Origin: Arthrobacter_E sp041360795
GTDB taxonomy: Bacteria; Actinomycetota; Actinomycetes; Actinomycetales; Micrococcaceae
NCBI RefSeq assembly: GCF_041360795.1
Contig: NZ_JBFUPW010000002.1
Span: forward strand, 558,001-622,000
DNA length: 64,000 nucleotides
Direction: 5' to 3'
Shown: piece by piece, positions 34,024 to 42,203 of the stretch
Layout of the letters: the number at the start of each line of letters is the position of its first letter
How positions within the stretch are numbered: the first letter of the stretch is position 1
Notes under the pieces: generated by a model
The model's database searches: none
Seen by the model: the letters and a program-made list of their open reading frames with translations, nothing else
Told to the model about the DNA's origin: nothing
Translations under genes and position numbers: made by a program

Positions 34024-35424
34024 TCAGGACCCGTCGGGGCCGCTGTGATCCGGCTCCGGCGGGGTTCGGATCGAGTCCCAGTCCTGGGCCGCCCAATCGA
34101 TCGGCTCCGAGCTCCGGGCGGCCTTGGGAGGACGCTTGCCTTCCGGTGAGGCGGCTTCGGGGCGCGACGACGGCGACGCCCCTGACCTCGCCGGCTTCGG
34201 AGTGCCCGCACCCCGCTCGCTGCGCTTCCAGGGCAGCGGAAGAGCCATCAGCTCCTCGCCCATCCGCACCCCGTGGGGCGGCACCGCCAGGAGCAGCTCG
34301 GCCCCAGCCCACTCGGCCAGACCGTGGCCCGGCCCGCAGGGCGAGGCCATGCCGAAGACCGTGTGGCCGGGCACCAGACGCGTAGGGCGCAGCTCAGCCT
34401 CCAGGGCGCGTCCCGAGGGCACGGAGCGGAAAGCCTGAGCCTCACGGCGCCCCAGGGCCGCGAACAGGGGCTCCCCCAGCAATGCCAGCGCTGTCAGCGC
34501 TTCGCCGGGTGCGCCGGGCAGGCCGAGGACATGGCGGCCGTCCGGCAGCACGCCCGCCACCGCGGTCTGAAGTGGTTCGCAGGACAAGCCATCCACCACG
34601 TAGTCGATGCCGAGCGCCTCCAGCGCCTCGCGCAGATGGTCTTCCTCGCCCGCTCCGGTTCCGCCGACCGTCACGACGACGTCGACGGGGGCCGCCGCGC
34701 CGTCGGCGTCCTCCTCCAACGCCGTGCGCCACTCCGCCGCCGTGCCGGAGATCCTGGCCCTGTTCTCGACCACGACGTCCCAGGCGTCCAGCAGCAGTCC
34801 TAGAACGGGTCCCAGCGCATCCCGGTCCTCGCCCCACCCGGGACGGCCCTGAGTCACCAGGCGGCCCGATTGCACCACCTGAACGCGGGGCTTCGGAATG
34901 GCGGCGACGGTGTCGAGGCCTGCTCCGGCCAGCAATGCGAGACGCAGCGGGTCCAGCGTCGAACCACGGGTCACGAGTGGCGCGCCCGCGGACAGCCCCT
35001 GCCCCGACGACACGATGTTCTCTCCGTTACGCGGCGCCCCGGGGCGGGCGCCCGGCGCACGGTCGACGACGGCGAGCCCCTCGGCGTCCAGGGTCACGCG
35101 GGCGTCCGCGAGGGCGAGCACACCTTTGCCGCCGGGAGGCAGCGGCCGGCCCTTCTCGACACGGCTGCTCTGACGACCCGCCAGGCGCTCCCCCGGTTCC
35201 GCGATCACCCACGGAGGACTGCCGTTGACCACCCAGCCGTCGACCGCGGCCCTCGCACCGTACGGCACGTCCTCCTCGGCGACGACGTCCTCGGCCGCAA
35301 GAAGACCTGCCGCCTGCGTCAAGGGCACATGGACGGCGGGAAGGGCCTCCACGCGGTCCTGCAGCAGGCCCCGGGCCTCGTCCCAGCTGAGCTTCGTGGT
35401 GGGCTTTCCGTCCTGCGCCGTCAT
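34024..35424 (-). CDS. moeA: MoeA-like molybdopterin molybdenumtransferase, divergent
   Basis: MoeA inserts molybdenum into adenylated molybdopterin. The 466-residue protein keeps the family order: an N-terminal region with ARAAVDGWVVNG in place of SxMDGYAV, the MoCF-like fold with VTVGGTGAGEEDHL in place of SGGVSVGxxD, and HVLGLPGAPGEALTAL in place of GLPGNPVS. A basic, disordered C-terminal tail of about 75 residues (RSGASPSSRPEAASPEGKRP) is extra. Several signature residues are changed, so it may be a moeA paralogue of altered activity. No other molybdopterin gene is near. GGGAG precedes the start. It converges with the aquaporin gene, 31 bases apart. Confidence 0.78.
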   Translation of the reverse strand: MTAQDGKPTTKLSWDEARGLLQDRVEALPAVHVPLTQAAGLLAAEDVVAEEDVPYGARAAVDGWVVNGSPPWVIAEPGERLAGRQSSRVEKGRPLPPGGKGVLALADARVTLDAEGLAVVDRAPGARPGAPRNGENIVSSGQGLSAGAPLVTRGSTLDPLRLALLAGAGLDTVAAIPKPRVQVVQSGRLVTQGRPGWGEDRDALGPVLGLLLDAWDVVVENRARISGTAAEWRTALEEDADGAAAPVDVVVTVGGTGAGEEDHLREALEALGIDYVVDGLSCEPLQTAVAGVLPDGRHVLGLPGAPGEALTALALLGEPLFAALGRREAQAFRSVPSGRALEAELRPTRLVPGHTVFGMASPCGPGHGLAEWAGAELLLAVPPHGVRMGEELMALPLPWKRSERGAGTPKPARSGASPSSRPEAASPEGKRPPKAARSSEPIDWAAQDWDSIRTPPEPDHSGPDGS

Positions 35425-35496
35425 GGGTGGACGCTCCCGAAGCGGTGCAGACTCCGCCGACGGCTGATGGGCATCACGACGCCGCTCGCCTGCGTC

Positions 35497-35568
35497 TTAG
35501 ACCTCGGCGTCCCTGAGTTCGGCGTCTTTGACATCGGCCGGCGCCTCCCCGCTCCTCGTCCCGTTCAT
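35497..35568 (-). CDS. Possible 23-residue ORF upstream of the moeA-like gene
   Basis: A 24-codon frame (ATG...TAA) encodes a short charged peptide ending VKDAELRDAEV, with GGAG a few bases before the ATG. It lies about 70 bases upstream of the moeA-like start in the same direction. The remaining part of the 304-base gap (35425-35728) shows nothing else. Length and lack of a family leave this open; it could be a leader, a remnant, or chance. Confidence 0.2.
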   Translation of the reverse strand: MNGTRSGEAPADVKDAELRDAEV

Positions 35569-35728
35569 CGCTCCGGCCTCCCGGGCCAGAACTCCAGCCT
35601 AGAACGGGAGCCGGGACGGGGCCGGGCCCGAGCCATCGTGTCGCCGAGGTAAGCCCTCGGCCGGGTGGACGAGGCGCGCCGAAGCGACCTCGGACGGCAG
35701 GACGGCCGGGCTGCTCATCGGGCAGGGC

Positions 35729-36229
35729 TCAGGCGGCGTCCTCGGCGGGCAGGTAGGCGCTCCACTCGGGAGTGGGCTTCTCCAGCTCCTTGATCTGCCA
35801 CACGGTCCCCACGGGAGGCCGCGGGCTGAAACGCAGGCGCCAGCCCATCTCCGAAGGAGTGTGGTCGCCCTTGGTGTTGTTGCACTTGAGGCAGCACGCC
35901 ACGAGGTTCTCCCAGGAGTCCCGTCCGCCGCGGGACCGCGGCAGGATGTGGTCGATGGTGTGCGCGGCCTTGCCGCAGTATCCGCAGCGATGACCGTCGC
36001 GGCGCAGGACCCCTCTCCTGCTGACCGTCGAGACCACATTGTGCCGTGGTCTGATGTAGCGGTTCAGCAGGATCACCGAGGGCCGTCCCAGGACTTCACG
36101 GGGGCCGACGACGGGTTCGCCGCCCTCCGAGACCACGCTGGCCTTTCCAGCCAGCACAAGGACGAGCGCCCGGCGGAAGGTGACCACCGCGAGCGGTTCA
36201 TATCCAGCATTCAGAACGAGAGTGCGCAT
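35729..36229 (-). CDS. HNH endonuclease family protein
   Basis: A 166-residue protein with an N-terminal domain (MRTLVLNAGYEPLAVVTFRRA) common in actinobacterial HNH proteins, then the metal-binding HNH core. The core shows a C-G-Y-C knuckle, TIDHILPRSRGGRDSWENLV and CCLKCNNTKGD as the second zinc pair. Such proteins are widely conserved in actinobacteria; the target is unknown. ATG 36229 with GAGG seven bases upstream is preferred over ATG 36235. Confidence 0.9.
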   Translation of the reverse strand: MRTLVLNAGYEPLAVVTFRRALVLVLAGKASVVSEGGEPVVGPREVLGRPSVILLNRYIRPRHNVVSTVSRRGVLRRDGHRCGYCGKAAHTIDHILPRSRGGRDSWENLVACCLKCNNTKGDHTPSEMGWRLRFSPRPPVGTVWQIKELEKPTPEWSAYLPAEDAA

Positions 36230-36421
36230 GCACATACCTCTTCACGGCCGCACCCGGCAGGGGCACGAGGGCCGGCTGCCCCCGGCGTGTCCGGGCTATG
36301 GATCGACGTAACCAGCCTAAACACGCCCGGGCGCGTGCGCGATGCCTTGGACCACATTGCGGACGTGTCGCGCGAAAAATTCACCCCTCGTTGGCGCCTG
36401 CGACAATTCCCGGCTTAACGA

Positions 36422-36454
36422 CAGAAGGACCCCGCCACAGGCGGGGTCCTTCTG
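36422..36454 (-). terminator. Terminator after the NlpC/P60 gene
   Basis: A perfect 15-base-pair stem (CAGAAGGACCCCGCC and complement) with a three-base loop, 41 bases after the NlpC/P60 stop. Being symmetrical it could work in both directions. Confidence 0.85.
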
Positions 36455-36495
36455 ACAATCTCCAGCGGGAGGGGCTGGCGGTTCAGACCGTGGTC

Positions 36496-37293
36496 TTAGC
36501 CACCCACGCGGATGAAGACGGGGCCGGAGCCGACGAACGCGTCGTAGACCTTGGTGGTGTAACCGAGGAATCCACCGTGCACGGCCTGGCCGTTGCCGAT
36601 GTAGACGGCCACGTGAGGCACACCGACGCCACCGTCGGCGTAGTAGATGACATCGCCGGGCTGAGCTTCAGCGGCGGACACCGTACGTCCGAGGGAAAGG
36701 TAACCGGCAGGCCAGTCGTGGAAGTTGATGCCCACGGCGCGCAGGGAGTTCGACACCAGAGCGGTGCAGTCCTGGTTGACGCCGAGCTGAGCCAGAGCGG
36801 CAGCAGCGATTGCAGCGCCCTTGCCGGAAGCGGCGGCGGCGTTGACCGTCTTCGGCGCCGGAGCGGCAGCCGCGACGTTCGAACCGGTCACCTGGGTGTT
36901 GGTGTTGGTGTTGGCCGTGTTGTCGGCGACCGGAGCGGTCTGGGTCTCAGTGTTGGACTGAGCCTCGACGACGGGGGCCTCGACGACCGGAGCCGGCTCG
37001 GTCTTGACCGCGGTGCGGACGAAGCTGAGCTTGGCGGTGGAGGATGCGGCCACGGCCTGCGGAGCAGCCTTGACCTCGAGGGTGGTTGCTGCGGAGGAAT
37101 CGCGCTGAACGCTGGTCTCCGCGGCGTTGGCGGCGATGCCGCTGGTGAGCACCAGGCCCGAAGCCGCGGCGATCACTGCGGCCTGACGGCCCATGGATCC
37201 GGCGTTCGAAGAAACGGCCTTGGAGATTTCAAGAAGCGAAGTGTTGGGTGCCTGCTTAGCGCGATGGCGCGCAGAGGTAGTGCCAAAAGACAA
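36496..37293 (-). CDS. NlpC/P60 cell-wall endopeptidase (C40), secreted
   Basis: A peptidoglycan stem-peptide hydrolase. The 265-residue precursor starts at TTG 37293 (MSFGTTSARHRAK) with GGGAGAGG seven bases upstream, which rejects the longer frame from 37401. The signal region ends SGIAANAAE. A Val/Ala/Glu/Thr-rich linker (about 60-160) precedes the C40 domain. The catalytic Cys is in NQDCTALVSNSLRAVG and the His in VPHVAVYIGNGQAVHGG. It is preceded by a c-di-AMP riboswitch, which in this position usually switches resuscitation and cell-wall hydrolase genes off at high c-di-AMP. The M23 gene upstream has the same arrangement. Confidence 0.92.
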   Translation of the reverse strand: MSFGTTSARHRAKQAPNTSLLEISKAVSSNAGSMGRQAAVIAAASGLVLTSGIAANAAETSVQRDSSAATTLEVKAAPQAVAASSTAKLSFVRTAVKTEPAPVVEAPVVEAQSNTETQTAPVADNTANTNTNTQVTGSNVAAAAPAPKTVNAAAASGKGAAIAAAALAQLGVNQDCTALVSNSLRAVGINFHDWPAGYLSLGRTVSAAEAQPGDVIYYADGGVGVPHVAVYIGNGQAVHGGFLGYTTKVYDAFVGSGPVFIRVGG

Positions 37294-37310
37294 GGAAAAG
37301 CCTCTCCCGA

Positions 37311-37482
37311 TGCCTACGAGGTGAGCTGTCGGATTCGGATGGGAGCCATCCGGCCGTCCGTCGCTTTCGCGAACTGACGACTTAACCCCAAGGCCTTGCA
37401 CGCAAGGCCAGAATTGGTTCCCCCGCCTCTGCCAGACGAAGTAGTAACGAACGGACCTCGGTTGGTGGCAGAGCTCGGCAAT
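37311..37482 (-). promoter_or_regulatory. c-di-AMP riboswitch (ydaO/yuaA) controlling the NlpC/P60 gene
   Basis: Minus-strand sequence shows the conserved ydaO elements in order: CCGAGCTCTGCC, then GGCAGAGGCGGGGGAACC, then CCTTGGGGTTAAG. The 3' closing part is ATCCGAATCCGACAGCT and CCTCGTAGGC, nearly identical to the Bacillus subtilis ydaO aptamer end. It ends about 18 bases before the TTG start and directly before the ribosome site. Confidence 0.92.
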
Positions 37483-37597
37483 CCAACCCAGGGCTCCCCC
37501 TCTTACGAGGAGGCGCGATCTATAAATTACAGGAGTCTCGGCAGAATGTCACGTTAAGGTTACGGAACATTCGCCGAGACCGAGAGATGGCTCTCGA

Positions 37598-38419
37598 TCA
37601 GAGCCATCCGGACGGGTCGACGACCTGGCCGTTGACCATCACTTCAAAATGGAGGTGGCAGCCCGTGGAGGCGCCGGTGGTGCCACTGAGCGCCACGACA
37701 TCGCCGCGCTGGACGGTCTGTCCGGGCTGCACGGTGAAGGAGCTCAGGTGGTTGTAGGTGGTCTCAAGACCATTGCCGTGATCGACCACGACGCGGTTTC
37801 CGCCGCCGGTGTCCACCCAGCCGGTGAAGACGACCTTGCCGGCCGCCGCAGCCATGACCTGGGTGCCGCACTGGGCCACGAAGTCTTCGCCGCTGTGGAA
37901 GTCGGACGGACCGCCGAGGGGGTTGATGCGCCAGCCGAAGGGCGACGCCTCGGTCAGCGAGGCGAGCGGGGAGCCCAGCGAACCCTTGGCGGCCGCGGGG
38001 GTCACCTTGCCGGACTGAGCGCTCATGAGGGCCTTCAGGCGGGCGTCGGGATCCTGCTTGGTGGTGGCCGACGTGCGGCTGAAGGAGATCTTCGCCCCGG
38101 TGGAGGCGGTGACGGGAGCCTGAACGGCGCCACTGGCGGTGATGCCGACCGTGGTCTGCGCGCCATCCCTGCCGGCCGCTTCGGCCAGCGGACCGGAGCT
38201 GGCGGGGAAAGCGATGGTCAGAGCGAGGCCGCCTGCTGCGAGCGCGAGGCCACCCTTGTGGATGGCGCCGCTCTTCACTGCCAGATCGGTGATCTGCTGC
38301 AGAGGGCCCCTCCGCTTCGCCTTACGGGGCGTCGACGGAAGAACGGTCCGCGCGGGACCTCCGGCCTGGGGTGCCGGACCACTCGCGCGACGACGTCCGC
38401 GCAGCTTGTCATTGCTCAC
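37598..38419 (-). CDS. M23 family metallopeptidase, secreted
   Basis: A LytM-type zinc endopeptidase that cuts peptidoglycan cross-bridges. From GTG 38419 (MSNDKLRGRRRASG) the precursor has a long basic N-terminus, one hydrophobic signal/anchor segment (GLALAAGGLALTIAFPA) and a low-complexity linker. The M23 domain follows: zinc ligands in DFHSGEDF (H-x3-D) and HLHFEV (H-x-H), and WVDTGGGNRVVVDHGNGL between. GTG 38419 has GAGAGGGA nine bases upstream; ATG 38437 is also in frame. A c-di-AMP riboswitch lies just upstream. The stop codon sits inside a hairpin (37585-37607). Confidence 0.93.
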   Translation of the reverse strand: MSNDKLRGRRRASGPAPQAGGPARTVLPSTPRKAKRRGPLQQITDLAVKSGAIHKGGLALAAGGLALTIAFPASSGPLAEAAGRDGAQTTVGITASGAVQAPVTASTGAKISFSRTSATTKQDPDARLKALMSAQSGKVTPAAAKGSLGSPLASLTEASPFGWRINPLGGPSDFHSGEDFVAQCGTQVMAAAAGKVVFTGWVDTGGGNRVVVDHGNGLETTYNHLSSFTVQPGQTVQRGDVVALSGTTGASTGCHLHFEVMVNGQVVDPSGWL

Positions 38420-38440
38420 GTATGCATTCCCTCTCATAGC

Positions 38441-38660
38441 GCCTTCGAAGTTAGCTGTCGGATTCGGGCCTGAGAGTCAGCTGCCCGGCCTGCGGAGGCA
38501 CACGGGAATCCAGGGGGAACGGCTTGCACCGCCTCTGAAAAGTTCCCAGCACCGCCGCGGGCTTCACCCCAAGACGACCTGATTCCAGGCCGCCGGAAAT
38601 GGTTCCCCCGCCTCTGCTGTCATGCTTCACACCCTGGTTTCGCCAGCAGAGCTCGGCGTA
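38441..38660 (-). promoter_or_regulatory. c-di-AMP riboswitch (ydaO/yuaA) controlling the M23 gene
   Basis: On the minus strand: CGCCGAGCTCTGCTGG, CAGCAGAGGCGGGGGAACCA, CTTGGGGTGAAGC and, at the 3' end, GAATCCGACAGCTAAC with CTTCGAAGGC. This is the same ordered set of conserved blocks as the neighbouring element at 37311-37482. It ends 21 bases before the GTG start and directly before the ribosome site. The remaining bases up to the ideR terminator hold nothing recognised. Confidence 0.92.
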
Positions 38661-38780
38661 CGAAACAGGTCACGCTTAGGTTTCAGCGCTGAGACATCAC
38701 TATACGCGAACGGGCCCAAGAGTAATAAATTCGTTATCTAGTATGTGGATAAACCCACGGCCACCGACGACGGACGCGAA

Positions 38781-38810
38781 GAACGCGCCCGCGGAGCCGC
38801 GGACGCGTTC
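38781..38810 (-). terminator. Terminator after ideR
   Basis: A 14-base-pair stem with one mismatch (GAACGCGCCCGCGG against CCGCGGACGCGTTC) and a two-base loop, about 30 bases after the ideR stop. Confidence 0.65.
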
Positions 38811-38841
38811 TGAAGAGTGACGTTGCAGCTCAGCGCGGCAT

Positions 38842-39537
38842 TCAGCCGAGCGAGACGAAGACGTGGGCTGCGACTTCGGGCGGCAGCTCCAGAGCGCCCT
38901 CAATGCCGGCCACCCGCACCGCGATGTAATCTCCGGCACGTTCGAGACCGATGGTCGCTCCCGGGCGGATCCCGCCCTCATCGAGCTGCTGCAGCAGCTC
39001 CGGCTCCACCTGCGCCGGTTCCGCCAGGCGACGGACCGTCACCACGGACCCCGGGGCGTACTCATTCATGGCCTGGACGAGAGTCATCAGACCTGCGGCG
39101 AACGGTTCGCCCGCCAGACCGCCCAGCTGCTCGAGTCCGGGGATCGGGTTTCCGTACGGCGAATCGGTCGGGTGACCCAGCAATTCGTAGATACGGCGCT
39201 CCACCCGTTCGCTCATCACGTGCTCCCAGCGGCAGGCCTCGTCGTGGACGAACGCCCAGTCCAGGCCGATCACATCAGAGAGGAGCCGCTCCGCGAGGCG
39301 GTGTTTGCGCATGACCTCGACCGCGCGGCGTCGTCCGTGATCCGTCAGCTCCAGGTGCCGGTCGCCCGTCACCACCACGAGGCCGTCGCGCTCCATCCGG
39401 CCGATCGTCTGGGAGACGGTCGGCCCGGAGTGATGGAGACGCTCCGCGATCCGGGCACGGAGGGGGACGATCTTCTCCTCTTCCAGCTCCAGGATGGTCC
39501 GCAGGTACATCTCCGTGGTGTCGATCAGATCAGTCAT
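38842..39537 (-). CDS. ideR: Iron-dependent repressor, DtxR/IdeR family
   Basis: A metal-activated repressor of 231 residues. The N-terminal winged helix (TTEMYLRTILELEEE, HSGPTVSQTIGRMERDG) is followed by the dimer and metal-site region (DEACRWEHVMS: Cys, Glu and His ligands of the primary site). A C-terminal SH3-like domain starts near GATIGLERAGDYIAV. These features fit Fe(II)-type DtxR/IdeR rather than the shorter MntR. A matching operator-like site lies in this window at 50225-50243 before a siderophore-reductase gene. Start ATG 39537 lacks a strong ribosome site in view. Confidence 0.93.
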   Translation of the reverse strand: MTDLIDTTEMYLRTILELEEEKIVPLRARIAERLHHSGPTVSQTIGRMERDGLVVVTGDRHLELTDHGRRRAVEVMRKHRLAERLLSDVIGLDWAFVHDEACRWEHVMSERVERRIYELLGHPTDSPYGNPIPGLEQLGGLAGEPFAAGLMTLVQAMNEYAPGSVVTVRRLAEPAQVEPELLQQLDEGGIRPGATIGLERAGDYIAVRVAGIEGALELPPEVAAHVFVSLG

Positions 39538-39794
39538 CCCGTCCTACCCTCACTCGCGTCGTGTGCGCCATGGCGTCCGCGCCCAAGCTTCATGTCGTCA
39601 AGCTTAGAACGCCGCCCCCTAGTCTAGCTTATTTGGACTCTCTCTGAATAACGGATGCGGCAGATGACGCTCCCGGACTCCGGAATCCGGACCCGCTTGG
39701 GACCTGGCGCCCGCCCTGCGGCAAAATGGCCTCAGGACGGGCGCACCCCGGAAGGACCCGTCCCCTCTGCCACACACCAGAACTGGAGCAATCT

Positions 39795-40928
39795 GTGAGC
39801 GATCAGGCACACCTCACCATCCCCGCCCATCTCCTTCCCAAGGACGGCCGCTTCGGCGCCGGCCCTTCCAAGGTCCGTCCCGAGCAGGTCGAGGCCCTCA
39901 GCGCCGCCGGCGCCACTCTGCTGGGCACCTCGCACCGGCAGGCCCCGGTCAAGAACCTGGTGGGCTCCGTGCGTTCCGGCCTGAAGTCCTTCTTCAACGC
40001 TCCGGAGGAGTACGAAGTGGTCCTCGGGGTCGGCGGCTCCACGGCCTTCTGGGACATCGCGACGTTCGGCCTCGTGGAGAAGAAGGCGCAGCACCTGTCC
40101 TTCGGCGAATTCGGCTCCAAGTTCGCCTCCGCCACCAAGAAGGCGCCGTTCCTCGAGACCAGCTCCATCATCACGGCCGAACCCGGCACCCGGCCGGAAG
40201 CCGTGGCCGAAGCCGGCGTCGACGTCTACGCCTGGCCGCAGAACGAGACCTCCACGGGCGTGGCCGCGCCCGTGCGCCGCGTGAACGGCGCCGATGACGG
40301 TTCGCTCGTGGTCGTCGACGCGACGTCGGCAGCCGGCGGCCTGGATGTCGACGTCCGCGAGGCGGACGTCTACTACTTCGCCCCGCAGAAGAACTTCGCG
40401 TCCGACGGCGGCCTGTGGCTCGCGCTCTTCTCCCCCGCGGCGCTGGAACGCGCGGAGCGGATCGCGGCGAGCGATCGCTGGGTCCCGGACTTCCTGAACC
40501 TGAAGACGGCGATCGACAACTCGGTACTCAACCAGACGTACAACACGCCGTCGCTCTCCACCCTCGTCACGCTGAACGCCCAGGTCGAGTGGCTCAACGC
40601 CCAGGGCGGCCTGGACTTCGCCAGCAAGCGCACCGCCGACTCCGCGGACCGCGTGTACTCGTGGGCCGAGGCGAGCGAGTACGCGACGCCGTTCGTGCAG
40701 CGGCCCGAGGACCGCTCGAACGTCATCGCGACGATCGACTTCGACGACTCCGTGGACGCCGCGCAGGTCGCCAAGATCCTGCGAGCCAACGGCGTGGTGG
40801 ACACCGAGCCGTACCGCAAGCTCGGCCGCAACCAGCTGCGCATCGCGACCTTCGTGGCGATCGACCCCGAGGATGTGAGCGCCCTGACCGCCTCCATCGA
40901 CTACATCGTCGGGGAGCTGCGCAAGTAG
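39795..40928 (+). CDS. serC: Phosphoserine aminotransferase
   Basis: A PLP enzyme of serine biosynthesis that converts 3-phosphohydroxypyruvate and glutamate to phosphoserine. The 377-residue protein has the actinobacterial SerC features: FGAGPSKVRPEQV near the start, LGTSHRQAPVK, GVGGSTAFWD and VYYFAPQKNFASDGGLWLA with the PLP lysine in QKN. The GTG start at 39795 has CTGGAG eight bases ahead. A long perfect terminator follows. It supplies serine that the sdaA/gcv operon at 54.4-59.9 kb can degrade. Confidence 0.95.
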   Translation: MSDQAHLTIPAHLLPKDGRFGAGPSKVRPEQVEALSAAGATLLGTSHRQAPVKNLVGSVRSGLKSFFNAPEEYEVVLGVGGSTAFWDIATFGLVEKKAQHLSFGEFGSKFASATKKAPFLETSSIITAEPGTRPEAVAEAGVDVYAWPQNETSTGVAAPVRRVNGADDGSLVVVDATSAAGGLDVDVREADVYYFAPQKNFASDGGLWLALFSPAALERAERIAASDRWVPDFLNLKTAIDNSVLNQTYNTPSLSTLVTLNAQVEWLNAQGGLDFASKRTADSADRVYSWAEASEYATPFVQRPEDRSNVIATIDFDDSVDAAQVAKILRANGVVDTEPYRKLGRNQLRIATFVAIDPEDVSALTASIDYIVGELRK

Positions 40929-40958
40929 CTCAGGAACCACCGCGCACATCCTCACCGC

Positions 40959-40998
40959 AAACGCCTGTGGGCCCGGGAAACCGGGCCCACAGGCGTTT
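40959..40998 (+). terminator. Terminator between serC and the convergent DUF3027 gene
   Basis: An 18-base-pair perfect stem (starts AAACGCCTGTGGG) with loop GAAA ends in a short T-run (TTT). It can act in both directions between convergent genes. Confidence 0.9.
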
Positions 40999-41041
40999 GA
41001 CGAGCCGTTCGGCGGCTCAGGATCTTCATAGCATGGACGTG

Positions 41042-41620
41042 CTATTCAGCGTCGTCCTCTTCGGCGTCTTCCTCAACGTCTTCTTCAGCCGAGTCGCCGG
41101 CAGCATCGGAGGGCGCAGCGGCATCCTCGACGGAGTCCTCATCCGCGTCCGCGACGGTCGCGCCGGACGCCGCCGCCTCGCCGTCGTCGGACTTCTCAGT
41201 GCCGCCCGTCTCCCCGGCCGCGGCAGACTCCTCCGCCTGCATCGCAGCGACGTCCTCCGGCCGCACACGCTCGGACCACGGGACCCACGGCGGGGCGAGG
41301 ACCGAATCATCGCTCGGCAGCAGCCCGATCTCGCTGACCGTCACCACTTTGGAGCGGGAGTTCCGGGTCAGCACGGCGAACCACTGCCAGCCGACGTAGC
41401 CTGCCAGGCGTGAAGCGAACAGGTGGGTGACCACCCGGTCCTCCTCGCGCTTGGCCCCGAGGTGCTCGCCGATGCTGTCGGCAGGCGTGATCGTTTCCAG
41501 CTCACGCCGCGCCTGGTCCACTGCCGCAGCGAGCATCGCGTCCGGCTTGCCGGTCTTCCACTGCGGGACGCCCGGCTTGGGGGCGGGGGTGCGAAGGGTG
41601 TTCTGACGCTCGGCAGTCAT
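41042..41620 (-). CDS. DUF3027 domain protein
   Basis: A 192-residue soluble protein of the actinobacterial DUF3027 family. The family core is seen in DRVVTHLFASRLAGYVGWQWF and SRSKVVTVSEIGLLPSDDSVLAPPWVPWSERVRPED. A long very acidic C-terminal tail (EESAAAGETGG and DAEEDDAE-like runs) follows. Function is unknown. It starts three bases after the cold-shock gene stop, so the two form one transcript; the same gene order is common in actinobacteria. Confidence 0.88.
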   Translation of the reverse strand: MTAERQNTLRTPAPKPGVPQWKTGKPDAMLAAAVDQARRELETITPADSIGEHLGAKREEDRVVTHLFASRLAGYVGWQWFAVLTRNSRSKVVTVSEIGLLPSDDSVLAPPWVPWSERVRPEDVAAMQAEESAAAGETGGTEKSDDGEAAASGATVADADEDSVEDAAAPSDAAGDSAEEDVEEDAEEDDAE

Positions 41621-41623
41621 GTC

Positions 41624-42007
41624 TCAGGCTTCCAGTTGATCTGCGACCTGGCGCAGGGCGGCCGCGATGGCGGCGCCCTTCTTGCCATCCGGGTATTTAC
41701 CCGAGGAGAGCATCCCGGACAGGTTGTCCAGGACGGTGGAGAGGTCCTGGACCATCGGGGCCAGTTCCTTCGGAGAGGTGCGCTTCGCCTTGGAGACGGA
41801 GGGGAGCTTGTCCAGCAGCCGGACGCCCATGGCCTGAGCACCGCGACGGCCTTCGGCGACGCCGAATTCGATCCTGGCGCCCTTCCGGAGTTCCCCCACC
41901 CCGGCGGGCAGCGCGGAAGACGGCAGGTAGTACTCCTGCCCGTCCTCGGACGCTGCGAAGCCGAAACCCTTGTCCTTGTCGTACCACTTGACGCTGCCGG
42001 TAGGCAC
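41624..42007 (-). CDS. Cold-shock domain protein with C-terminal helical extension
   Basis: Residues 1-65 are a cold-shock domain: SVKWYDKDKGFGFA (RNP1) and EYYLPSSALP in place of the usual RNP2 VFVHxSAI. That substitution changes an RNP2 aromatic/His pattern. The last about 60 residues (SPKELAPMVQDLSTVLDNLS and so on) form predicted helices not found in classic 67-residue Csp proteins. Such long Csp proteins are typical of actinobacteria. Likely single-strand nucleic-acid binding. Co-transcribed with the DUF3027 gene; divergent from the two-component system. Confidence 0.9.
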   Translation of the reverse strand: MPTGSVKWYDKDKGFGFAASEDGQEYYLPSSALPAGVGELRKGARIEFGVAEGRRGAQAMGVRLLDKLPSVSKAKRTSPKELAPMVQDLSTVLDNLSGMLSSGKYPDGKKGAAIAAALRQVADQLEA

Positions 42008-42203
42008 TTCTTTACCTCTGTCTGTCTTAGCTTGCTGTCAGGCCATGCCCCCACCTGGTTCAACCGGTCTGGGTGGCACGGCTCGCGGTCTGCGTATCCA
42101 CACTATTTTACCCGGGCGAGGACGTTCACCCGGCATATGTCGCGGCCCGCTTCGCCGGTGCATACAGAAATCTTCCAGACAACACTCAGGGTCGGAGCGG
42201 AAG

